Source of the DNA: an unidentified bacterial endosymbiont
GTDB lineage: Bacteria; Pseudomonadota; Gammaproteobacteria; Enterobacterales; G038960095
DNA: 64,000 bases
Direction of reading: 5' to 3'
Assembly (NCBI RefSeq): GCF_918320885.1
Contig: NZ_OU907312.1
Location: forward strand, 1,597,851-1,661,850
Part shown: in pieces, positions 17,455 through 25,698 of the stretch
Numbering within the stretch: position 1 is the stretch's first letter
Layout: each line of letters opens with the position of its first letter
Translations under genes and position numbers: made by a program
The notes under the pieces: generated by a model
Told to the model about the DNA's origin: nothing
What the model saw: the letters and a program-made list of their open reading frames with translations, nothing else
Database searches by the model: none

Positions 17455-19749
17455 CTATTTTGGCAGGAATAGCGGCCGTTGGTAAGGTAAAATAGTGCTG
17501 GTGAGTAGTCGGTTGCAACCCAAATCACGAGTGCCCACTCCTAATCCCTGCAGTTGAAGCTGTAAGTGTAGTTTATCTTCATAGCGTCTTTGACTGCTAG
17601 TGGCCGTCAGCGCCCGCTGATAGTTAACACCGATAGACCAACAGCAGGTATTGTATTGGACACCCAGCTGTTGCTTAACCGTCTGTCGATCTTGCAGATC
17701 ATAGTGGTAGCTTGCCACCACCACCCAGCGGTGATTGAATAACCAGCTGCTGGTCAAACCCAGTTGTGCAATGCCCTGTGTCTGATTGGGGTGATTCAAA
17801 GTGTACTCCCGTAACGCCGCCAACGTGGCAAACTGCCCAGTCAGCTGGATCATCCGATAAGCATCGAGACGATACTCTAGCAGGGCTTCGGTGAGCAATA
17901 GTTGCTTGGGTGATCGGAACTGGACGCCGCTGTGTAGTGACCACTGATCGCTAAGTAGTCCACTGGCGGACGCTACCCAATGCTTTGCACCACGACCCGG
18001 GAGATCATCCTCAGTTTTGATCCCAGTGCGTGTCTTACTAAACGGCCACACCTGACCTAGAGAGCACTCCCCTCGCTCCCCAAACTGTGGATCAAACCAG
18101 CGGCTGCTAATCCCCATCACCAGGTGGTTAACAGCGCTGATGCGATCTAAGCCGCTCCACTGCCGATCGGAGAACAGACTCGGGTACCCTTTTTGCATCC
18201 AAGTACTATCATAGTTAGTAATGCGGCTTTGGTCACGATAGGGTCTGTACAGATAGAGCAGTCGTGGCTCTACCGTGTGGTAGGCAGTCTGGGCGCCACT
18301 ACAGGGGCGACTCCACAGCCAGCGGTGATCGATCGTCAACTGCGGCACGACCCGTTGGAGGCGTTCACGCTCTGCAGCCCCTGGCAGATCGGAGCGCCGT
18401 TGTTGATAATAGGTGGCCAGCAGTTGTGTCTCTAGCAGGCTATTCCCCCACCGGTGTGCCCAGGCGCGTTTCAACACCGGCGCCAGATGCCATCGGGTGG
18501 CCGAGGGTTGGCTCCAGTGACTACTGTTTAGCTGGGACAACTGGGCATGCAGCTGAAAATCCACTGCTCCCGTGAGCGCCTGAGGGGCAAAAAAGGTGAA
18601 AGCCCACTGCGGTTGTAATCGGTAACTTCTACTATTTTCCGCTTGAAAGAGTTGAAAATCGCGGCTCAAGAGGTAAGTGTCCCACTGTGGGCTGCTATAA
18701 TCGATGCGATACGCTTGGGTGGCATAGTTATCCGTTACACGGCCATAGTGAGATTTTAAATCGGAAAAATAGTATTTATCGCTCACTTTGGTATGATTAA
18801 TATGAAAGCGCCAATGCTGCTTCAAGAGTCCTTGATGTTGCCAGTGAAACAGATAACGGGAGCCCGTTGCCGGCTGTTGGTCATCACGATGTAAATAGTC
18901 ATAGGCCACTGTCCCTAAGCCTGGGGCCAGCAAGTAACGCCCCTCCAGCTGCCACTGTAGGCCCCGCCGGCCGATGTAGTGTGGCGTGACGGTGGCATCC
19001 AGATTGGGAGCAATCATCCAGTAGTAGGGGAGTGATAGCTCCCATTGCTCTTTAAAGCGCTGCCGCCGCCAGCTGGTGGGGAGCGACACGCTAGGGCTTA
19101 AAAAACCTGAACGGCGTTGGTCACCGATGGGCAGCTGCCAGTAGGGGCTATAGAGGACTGGGCAGCCGGCGATTAAAAAGCGGGCATGCCAAATTTTGGC
19201 GATCTGCTGCTGGCTATCGATCACCAGTTTAGAGCCTTTAATTTGCCAACTATTATCCCCGGGCAGGCAGGTGGTAAAGCTTCCCTGCTGGATCAGACGA
19301 TAACGGTCGGATTGCTGCAGTCGCGCCGCATGGCCTCGCCCCTGGCGCCCCACGCACTGATAATCGACCGCTTGCATCAGTAGCCACTGATTGTCTACCG
19401 TATAGGTGGCCTGACGGCCCCGTAGGTGAATGTTTGGATCAGTATAGCGGACGTCGCCAGTGGCTTGAATCACTCGCGGCGGCGCATTATCGAGCTGTAA
19501 TCGCTCAGATAGCAAGCGCCACTGGCCCTGCCATACGGTGACATCCCCGAAGAAGCAAGCTTGTGATTCTCCCTGCAATATCCCCTGCTGAGCAGTTATC
19601 ATCAGGGGAAGTGGGTGCCGATCAGCCAGGTGTTGCAACGGCACTGCAGGCGGCACACCCAGCAGACACTGGGTGCAGAGATCCATGGCTTGCGTGAAAC
19701 GAGGAGAGGTTGCCACCAGGCACAACAGCAGGAGTAACGCTTTTTTCAT
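17455..19749 (-). CDS. lptD: LPS-assembly outer membrane protein LptD
   Basis: LptD forms, with lipoprotein LptE, the outer-membrane channel that inserts LPS into the outer leaflet. I start it at ATG 19749 (MKKALLLLLCLVATS signal peptide), giving 764 residues against about 784 in E. coli; the open frame to 19833 adds only an unlikely leader. The OstA-like N-domain is followed by a large barrel. The cysteines needed for the long-range disulphides are present: an N-terminal C25/C28 region, C161 in TTCLPGDNSW, and the C-terminal pair C702-C703. It is divergent from djlA, as expected. lptE is not in the window. Confidence 0.96.
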   Translation of the reverse strand: MKKALLLLLCLVATSPRFTQAMDLCTQCLLGVPPAVPLQHLADRHPLPLMITAQQGILQGESQACFFGDVTVWQGQWRLLSERLQLDNAPPRVIQATGDVRYTDPNIHLRGRQATYTVDNQWLLMQAVDYQCVGRQGRGHAARLQQSDRYRLIQQGSFTTCLPGDNSWQIKGSKLVIDSQQQIAKIWHARFLIAGCPVLYSPYWQLPIGDQRRSGFLSPSVSLPTSWRRQRFKEQWELSLPYYWMIAPNLDATVTPHYIGRRGLQWQLEGRYLLAPGLGTVAYDYLHRDDQQPATGSRYLFHWQHQGLLKQHWRFHINHTKVSDKYYFSDLKSHYGRVTDNYATQAYRIDYSSPQWDTYLLSRDFQLFQAENSRSYRLQPQWAFTFFAPQALTGAVDFQLHAQLSQLNSSHWSQPSATRWHLAPVLKRAWAHRWGNSLLETQLLATYYQQRRSDLPGAAERERLQRVVPQLTIDHRWLWSRPCSGAQTAYHTVEPRLLYLYRPYRDQSRITNYDSTWMQKGYPSLFSDRQWSGLDRISAVNHLVMGISSRWFDPQFGERGECSLGQVWPFSKTRTGIKTEDDLPGRGAKHWVASASGLLSDQWSLHSGVQFRSPKQLLLTEALLEYRLDAYRMIQLTGQFATLAALREYTLNHPNQTQGIAQLGLTSSWLFNHRWVVVASYHYDLQDRQTVKQQLGVQYNTCCWSIGVNYQRALTATSSQRRYEDKLHLQLQLQGLGVGTRDLGCNRLLTSTILPYQRPLFLPK

Positions 19750-19895
19750 GATGAGTGTGGTGCAGTGGTTACTGTTATTCAAAGGGGGCAATGGACTCCC
19801 TAGCGAGCAATCCCCAGCAAGGATCGGTATCATACCCTACATTGGCATGTAAAATACGCCAACTCAATGGTTAAAGGCAATTTAAAAGGAGAGCC

Positions 19896-20759
19896 ATGCA
19901 ACAGTGGGGAGCCATTCTTGGTCTATTGTTAGGTTATTTACTGGGTGGGTTTTGGGGTGCCTTACTAGGCCTCTTTCTGGGACAGCAGTTTGCGCAAGGG
20001 TTAGGCGAGCAACAGCGCTTTTCTAACCACTCATCCCGGGGTACCTCACAATTTTTACAGGCGCTATTCGCTACCTTAGGTCAGCTGAACAAAGCTAAAG
20101 GTCGAATCACTGAGCAGGATATTCAGTTCGCTGAACAACTGATGAATCAACTGCAGCTCAACTCCGAGGCACGAGCCTTAGCACGACAGGCCTTCCGCCA
20201 GGGCAAACAGCCACGCTTTCCCCTGCGCCAACGGCTACAAGCTTTCCGGGTGACGGCTGCAGCCCGTCCTGATTGGTTACAGCTGTTCTTACACATTCAG
20301 CGACAAGCCGCGGTGGCGGCTGGTGTTGAGCTGCCTGAGGTGCAGCGGATACTCGGGAGCATTGCCGAAGAGCTCCCGTTATCATCCCGGCAGCTGCAAC
20401 AGCTGCTGAGCTTATTGGCCGCTTCCTCTCCGTTCGGCAGCGCTGGTTTCAGCCACTATCGCTTTAGATGGCAAGAGGCACAACAGCACGCTAGCGGATC
20501 TGAGTACGATGATACCTACCAAGCGCCGGCTGGCTCTCAAACGATGAGCTTAAGAGAGGCTTACCAGGTGCTGGGTGTCGAAGCGAGCGAGGCGCCCCAG
20601 AGTATCAAACGGGCCTATCGAAAGCTGATGTTCCAACACCACCCTGATAAATTAGCAGCTCAAGGGCTTTCAGCTTCCAGGATGGAGCAAGCCAAACAGC
20701 AAGCGCAAACAATCCAAGCCGCTTATGATCTCATCAAACGCCAGCGGAATTTTAAATAG
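19896..20759 (+). CDS. djlA: Membrane-anchored DnaJ-like protein DjlA
   Basis: DjlA is a type III J-domain co-chaperone of DnaK with its J domain in the cytoplasm. The 287-residue protein has one N-terminal hydrophobic segment rich in glycine (GAILGLLLGYLLGGFWGALLGLF), a TerB-like central region, and a C-terminal J domain with HPD at residues 249-251. AAGGAG lies six bases before the ATG. Its position divergent from lptD is that of E. coli. Confidence 0.95.
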   Translation: MQQWGAILGLLLGYLLGGFWGALLGLFLGQQFAQGLGEQQRFSNHSSRGTSQFLQALFATLGQLNKAKGRITEQDIQFAEQLMNQLQLNSEARALARQAFRQGKQPRFPLRQRLQAFRVTAAARPDWLQLFLHIQRQAAVAAGVELPEVQRILGSIAEELPLSSRQLQQLLSLLAASSPFGSAGFSHYRFRWQEAQQHASGSEYDDTYQAPAGSQTMSLREAYQVLGVEASEAPQSIKRAYRKLMFQHHPDKLAAQGLSASRMEQAKQQAQTIQAAYDLIKRQRNFK

Positions 20760-20825
20760 GAGTGGGCAGCTACTCTGGGTCAATGGTCCTCATGAAAGCC
20801 CGTTTCGGTTGGAATCTAGCGGATA

Positions 20826-21125
20826 TCACCGGGGATGCCCTCCGAGTAACTGCGCTACTGCCTGCTGTAGCGGTGCAGTCTCGATGGCGCGTAACAATTT
20901 GCCGATATAGTTGAGTTGCCGCCGTGCGGCCTGAGGCTTTAGGTGACGCGCCTCTAGAATGGCGCGGTACAACCGCTCCTCTAGCGGCAGCTTCAGCAGC
21001 TGGTTCTCTTTGAGTGCCACCAGCTGTGCACCAAAAGCACGCAACACTTGTGCCTCCCGCTTTAATTGACTTTTACTGGGGACGGTACTGGAAGCTGCTG
21101 AGGAAGCGCTGTGATCTTTAGGCAA
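20826..21125 (-). pseudogene. darP: Truncated ribosome-associated protein DarP (YjgA)
   Basis: The 99 codons match roughly residues 28-112 of DarP/YjgA, a 183-residue factor acting in late 50S subunit assembly. Matching segments include SKSQLKREAQVLR.FGAQLV, LPLEERL..AI and RRQLNYIGKLLR. The acidic N-terminal leader is replaced by a serine-rich stretch, and the C-terminal half is missing. Reading past the TGA at 20826-20828 gives no DarP similarity. It is divergent from pmbA, the normal arrangement. I treat it as a decayed copy, though expression of a half-length protein cannot be excluded. Confidence 0.75.
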
Positions 21126-21246
21126 TCTGGATCTCCTGACGATGAAACCGCTATTTTAACAGGAGCGCATTAAAGCTGCCAAAAATCGCTGCAGTTTTGC
21201 TATGCTAGCCAACTATGACCTTGTGAATCCACCAAGATAGCCTCTT

Positions 21247-22587
21247 ATGACGACCCTCACGCCTATTGACGCACAGCGACAGCCGCTAGAACAAGCGGTC
21301 GCACAAGCTTTAACCCTGGCCGCACCCCACAGTGATGCAGCAGCGGTACACCTAACGAAAACCATTGGTTTGAGTGTCCAAACACGCTTGGCGGTGCTGG
21401 AGCAGCTTGAGTTCAACCAGCAAGGGGCCTTGGGGATTACCGTTTACCGGAATCACTGTAGTGGTAGTGCCTCAACGACCGATCTGAGCCCAGAAGCCAT
21501 TGCCCACACGGTGCAAGCGGCCCTGGAGATCGCCCGTTTCACCTCAGCGGATCCCTACGCAGGTTTAGCTGATCCTGAGCGACTCGCCTTCGAAGCGCCT
21601 GATCTGGATCTCTATCATCCCTGGAACTTCACCCCAGAGGCCGCAACGCAGTGGGCCATGCAGTGCGAGCAGGTGGCCTTAGCCGCCGATCCACGGATTG
21701 TCAATAGTGAGGGTGCGACGCTAGAGAGCCACGATAGCCTGACCATCTACGGCAATAGTCTGGGGATGCTACAGAGCTATTTAAGCAGTCGGCACACCCT
21801 CAGTTGCTGTGTGATTGCTGAGCAGCAGGGGCAGCGGCAGCGTGATTATGCTTATACCGTGGCGCGCGATCCTAGCGATCTGTGGACCACTGAGCGGGTT
21901 GGTAGCGAGGCCGCCCGCCGAGCCCTCGCCCGCTTAAACCCCCGTCAACTGCCGACACAGCAAGCGCCAGTACTCTTTGCAGCCGCGGTAGCCCCTTCGC
22001 TCTGGAAACATCTGGTAGCCGCACTCAGTGGCAGTAACCTCTACCGTCGATCTTCGTTTCTATTAGATCGCTTAGGTCACTCGATCCTGCCCGAGTGGCT
22101 CTCGATTGATGAACAGCCGCATCACGCTAAAGGACTCGCCTCAGCGCCCTTTGATGCCGAAGGCGTGCGGACCTGTGCACAGCCCATCATCACCGCTGGT
22201 AGTCTACAGACCTATCTGTTAAACAGCTATGCGGCCCGCAAATTAGGCCTGCAAACCACTGGCCATGCTGGCGGGATCCACCACTGGCAAGTCAGTCATC
22301 AATCGCTGGATTTTCAAGGATTACTGCAGCTCCTGCAGCGCGGTCTGCTGATCACCGAGTTGATGGGACAGGGGGTCAATCTGGTCACCGGAGACTATTC
22401 ACGCGGGGCCGCCGGTTTTTGGGTCGAGCACGGCGAGATCCAATACCCAGTGCATGAAATCACCATCGCCGGCAACCTCAAGACCCTGTTCAAAGAGATT
22501 GTGGCGATTGGCAGTGATCTTGAAACCCGCTCGGCTATCCATACAGGCTCTATTTTAATAGCTTCGATGAAAATTGCTGGTCACTAA
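21247..22587 (+). CDS. pmbA: Metalloprotease subunit TldE/PmbA
   Basis: PmbA (TldE) pairs with TldD to form a heterodimeric protease that degrades unfolded peptides and processes some peptide antibiotics and the CcdA antitoxin. In the complex the metal site is on TldD. The 446-residue protein matches the full family length, with conserved segments LGITVYRN, NSEGA, LSGSNLYRRSSFLLD, and a C-terminal VTGDYSRGAAGFWVE.GEI.YPV.EITIAGNL motif. It starts at ATG 21247. tldD is not in the window. Confidence 0.95.
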   Translation: MTTLTPIDAQRQPLEQAVAQALTLAAPHSDAAAVHLTKTIGLSVQTRLAVLEQLEFNQQGALGITVYRNHCSGSASTTDLSPEAIAHTVQAALEIARFTSADPYAGLADPERLAFEAPDLDLYHPWNFTPEAATQWAMQCEQVALAADPRIVNSEGATLESHDSLTIYGNSLGMLQSYLSSRHTLSCCVIAEQQGQRQRDYAYTVARDPSDLWTTERVGSEAARRALARLNPRQLPTQQAPVLFAAAVAPSLWKHLVAALSGSNLYRRSSFLLDRLGHSILPEWLSIDEQPHHAKGLASAPFDAEGVRTCAQPIITAGSLQTYLLNSYAARKLGLQTTGHAGGIHHWQVSHQSLDFQGLLQLLQRGLLITELMGQGVNLVTGDYSRGAAGFWVEHGEIQYPVHEITIAGNLKTLFKEIVAIGSDLETRSAIHTGSILIASMKIAGH

Positions 22588-22733
22588 AAACAACCATCTG
22601 CCAGCGGTATTGATGGTTAGATCGCTCAAGGTGGTGGGCAGCAGCCACTGTGCTGGTCCAGAAAAATTAGACCTATTTTAAAGAGAAATCGGAAGCCGTA
22701 TTGCAGGTAGTGGTCTATAATGACTGGTAGTGA

Positions 22734-22876
22734 AATTGGTGGTGGGTCCAACTGACTGATGGGGCAAAATGCAGGTCTCATATAGACTTCCGAAACCAAG
22801 CATAAATCTTAGATAAAATTGATGAGGATTGAGTTGATAATTCCTGCTATCAGTCAGTTGGACCCACTACCCAATT
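22734..22876. repeat. 143-bp inverted-repeat element (MITE-like)
   Basis: A perfect 19-bp inverted repeat, GTGGGTCCAACTGACTGAT at 22742-22760 and its complement at 22849-22867, extends outwards to about 27 bp with one mismatch and one indel (22734-22760 / 22849-22876). It encloses 88 bp with no coding capacity. The remainder of the 343-bp gap 22588-22930 has no gene. No convincing target-site duplication is visible. It lies between convergent pmbA and the barrel gene, at the edge of an accessory region. The arrangement resembles a miniature transposable element; an unusually long bidirectional hairpin is the alternative. Confidence 0.65.
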
Positions 22877-22930
22877 ATCAAAGTATGCTAGCCATGGCTT
22901 GTAGTTATCTATGGCTGCCCATGTGAAACC

Positions 22931-24049
22931 TCAACGGGCTCTAAAAACATCTTCAAGTTTTTTAATAGTACTTTCAACTAGTTTAAAGTCCCATCTACCA
23001 TCGTCAAACAGAAATTGTATACGTTTTTTTGTTTTTCTAATAAGCTTCAAATGTTCTTCTGAACGACCAGGCATGTTCTCCAAATGTGAAAGGTAGGCTA
23101 AAAAATTCTCTTTTTCTTCCGCTTCAGAAATCTTTTTAGGAGTTTCACCTGTGATTGAAGTGGTTTTATTCAACACCATCAGGTAGCGTCGGGATACTAA
23201 CTCCAGCTGACCACCCTCACAACTCCGAAAGTGTCTCACTTGATCAGACTGTAACTGCTCTTTCAGTGAGCGATTAAACTGGTAGGTGAGTTGTAGCGCA
23301 ACCCTGTGGGCATTAATCTGTTGTTTGCCTATCCGATAGTCATAACTAATCTTGAATAGAGGAAACGGAATAACATTTAAACCTAGTATCACCCTGGTCG
23401 GAGCTCGTGATTTTTTAAATTCCTGTTCTACCAGGATACCAGGGGTTCCGGCATCATAGCTCCACTCTCCCCTCAGGCCTAGCCAAGGAAACTGTGGCAC
23501 ATAAGCTGCAACATGGGCATCCACCCCCCTGGCTGGTCGTGTAAAGTCAGTCAGACTGTTTTTTAGCGCCCGGTTACCGCTGAGTGGTAGATAACCATTG
23601 ACTGCTAATTTCAGAAAATCATGCTGGATTTCACTGCCGACACTGCAGCGCTGGTGATGTTCTTTTAATTGATAGTCGTAAAATAGATTCAGCCCCCAGC
23701 GGGTATCAGCACCGTTCCACCAGCGTTGCCCAACACCAATAGAGAGGAGTTGCCCGCTTGGATAGTGATTCAATCCTAATTGGGCGAAGGGGATCTCTGT
23801 GGCATCATCTCCCAAGCGTAACAGCCCGCTAATAGCCCCCCTTTGCTGTGAGCGGCTATTGCTGCGGTTTAGGGGCCAATCAACTACCACTGTACCTCGA
23901 GAGCCGCGCCACTGTCGGGAGACCCCACCGGCTTGACTGTTAGGCTGCACAGTATGAATAGGGTGACTGGCTATTGCGGGTAATATAGCTAACAGCATTG
24001 AAAAAGATGATGTTAGCAGGACAGTAACACGGTTGATTAAGTAAGACAT
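22931..24049 (-). CDS. Inverse autotransporter beta-barrel protein (intimin/invasin type)
   Basis: This is an outer-membrane protein of 372 residues, starting at ATG 24049 with GGAG five bases upstream and a signal peptide ending near AIASHP. Residues from about 45 to 275 follow the inverse autotransporter barrel of intimin and invasin: FAQLGLNHYPSG, IGVGQRWW, WGLNLFYDY, DFLKLAVNGYLPLS, RGVDAHVAAYVPQFPWLG, VILGLNVIPFPLFKISYDYR, LQLTYQFN, and the exit linker LELVSRR. The usual Ig-like passenger is absent. Only about 90 mostly charged, helix-prone residues follow, and no LysM domain precedes the barrel. It is the third gene of a minus-strand cluster (44-bp gap). A role in adhesion is inferred from the family only. 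Confidence 0.85.
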   Translation of the reverse strand: MSYLINRVTVLLTSSFSMLLAILPAIASHPIHTVQPNSQAGGVSRQWRGSRGTVVVDWPLNRSNSRSQQRGAISGLLRLGDDATEIPFAQLGLNHYPSGQLLSIGVGQRWWNGADTRWGLNLFYDYQLKEHHQRCSVGSEIQHDFLKLAVNGYLPLSGNRALKNSLTDFTRPARGVDAHVAAYVPQFPWLGLRGEWSYDAGTPGILVEQEFKKSRAPTRVILGLNVIPFPLFKISYDYRIGKQQINAHRVALQLTYQFNRSLKEQLQSDQVRHFRSCEGGQLELVSRRYLMVLNKTTSITGETPKKISEAEEKENFLAYLSHLENMPGRSEEHLKLIRKTKKRIQFLFDDGRWDFKLVESTIKKLEDVFRAR

Positions 24050-24093
24050 ATACACTCCATTGCTTTATAGGAAGCTCTAGTATCAGCCGGTGA

Positions 24094-25677
24094 TCATTCA
24101 GGCTCGATATAGCCAAACAGCTCATCCATGCTCTCAAGGAATTCTCTGCCACGATCAGTTATATCGGGAGACGGGCCTTTTACCAACCCCTTTGAGATGC
24201 CTTCTGAATTGATGTCTTGAGCCAACTTACGCTCATCAGTCGTTGCCTCTGGCGATTGCTGAGTAACGGACGTTGTTGGCAACGTTTCTGCTTCATTTTC
24301 AGGGGTAGACGAGCTTACTGGCTGCTGGTGCCGCTCTACCTCAGACCGAGGGAACGTCACCGCAGAACTGGCAGAAGATAGATCTGGCGGAGGCGGAAAA
24401 GCAGACGACGCTGGATTGTTACTATCAGGTGAGATTGTTCCCGATGCCGCAGACCCCAACCCAACCATATTAGGCACTGTCGCTGCCCCTAGCTGCTGCT
24501 GAGCAGCGGACACTGATGATGGCGTCTCTGACCTTTGCTGCCCCTGATCAAGGGGTTCGCCAAAGCTCCCGAAACCCCCTGCGCGTAAATTAATTAAATC
24601 TTCAGACTCACCGGTTGTAATATACCCATCAGTGCTTCCTATATGTTCTACATCGCTTCTAGTTGCTGTGTTGGTAGTGATTGGTTCCTGTGGAGACCCA
24701 CTGTGGTTGGTGGAAAGATTTGGTCCATTTTTTATTCCTGACATAGTACCTCCATCGGTATCATTGAAGCTATTGCTTGTTCTTAACGTAAGAACTCCGG
24801 GGATGCGAGCAGCCCCGCCGACGATCATATCCCACACTTTGGGGAGAACACTATGTATCGTCACAGGGGCCATAGGTTTTAAAATACTGAAGAACATGCG
24901 CCCTGCTGTAGGGGCAATAGATTTCATAATTTTTAAAAAACTGGAGATCGTGTACTCTGCTACAGGGACAGTGTATTTCAATACAGAGATAGCAGTTTTC
25001 GAAAAACCGACAATTTTGTTCAGCACTAAGTTTTGTCCTTCCGCTGTTGCGTTTATAGAATTTTCGCGGATGGGAGCAGCCTCTCGATTGTCTTGTAAGG
25101 CATCGGGGATGCGAGCAGCGTCTTGCTTTCTTCCATTCCTTAAGGCTGCCCTGCTCCTGCGACAACACCATACCCCCAGAATAATAGTTCCGCCAAGAGA
25201 CAGCATAGCGGTTATTATCCAGCTTAATGATTCTTGACCACTATAACCTATTGATTGATTTATATTATTTAGTTTTTCACCAAAATTATTTAGTGATTGA
25301 TGAATATAATTAGGGATTGGTGGTAAGGATCTCCTGATACGTCGTTGGATTTCCTCAGCATTAGCATACACTTCATTCGGGAAGTCTGGTAAATAATCCA
25401 CAGCGCTTTCCCAGTATTCCTTCAGTATTAATTGTGGTGAAGGATCACCCATATTTGCTGCGCAGTTCTCCCCTTGCCTTACCACGGATTCTATATCTTT
25501 TTTATCTGTTCTTTGGAAAAGGTATTTTGCCCCACCCCCTGTTACGTCAGTTGGTTTTTCTAGTACCTCCCGAAGCTTTCCTTCATGCAGATTAGGGTCT
25601 AATTTTTCATTACAATAAACTACAGCCTCTTCAGTAGATGGTATACCATTTCTTATATTTTTCTCATTTTTCATCAT
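24094..25677 (-). CDS. Unknown 527-residue protein with one membrane segment
   Basis: I do not recognise this protein. Residues 1-150 are polar without a signal peptide, and 151-171 form a hydrophobic segment ending in CCRR. Residues 222-285 contain three imperfect 15-18-residue repeats of the form S.LK...(VI)AP or similar. The rest is low-complexity Ser/Thr/Gln/Pro-rich with a PPPP run and an acidic end (FLESMDELFGYIEPE). The ATGATG start at 25677 lacks a strong ribosome-binding site and lies 21 bp after the upstream stop, suggesting coupling. It is flanked by another unknown membrane protein and an inverse autotransporter barrel, pointing to an envelope or host-interaction role by context only. 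Confidence 0.6.
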   Translation of the reverse strand: MMKNEKNIRNGIPSTEEAVVYCNEKLDPNLHEGKLREVLEKPTDVTGGGAKYLFQRTDKKDIESVVRQGENCAANMGDPSPQLILKEYWESAVDYLPDFPNEVYANAEEIQRRIRRSLPPIPNYIHQSLNNFGEKLNNINQSIGYSGQESLSWIITAMLSLGGTIILGVWCCRRSRAALRNGRKQDAARIPDALQDNREAAPIRENSINATAEGQNLVLNKIVGFSKTAISVLKYTVPVAEYTISSFLKIMKSIAPTAGRMFFSILKPMAPVTIHSVLPKVWDMIVGGAARIPGVLTLRTSNSFNDTDGGTMSGIKNGPNLSTNHSGSPQEPITTNTATRSDVEHIGSTDGYITTGESEDLINLRAGGFGSFGEPLDQGQQRSETPSSVSAAQQQLGAATVPNMVGLGSAASGTISPDSNNPASSAFPPPPDLSSASSAVTFPRSEVERHQQPVSSSTPENEAETLPTTSVTQQSPEATTDERKLAQDINSEGISKGLVKGPSPDITDRGREFLESMDELFGYIEPE

Positions 25678-25698
25678 TGGTTTACAATATCTATGTAT

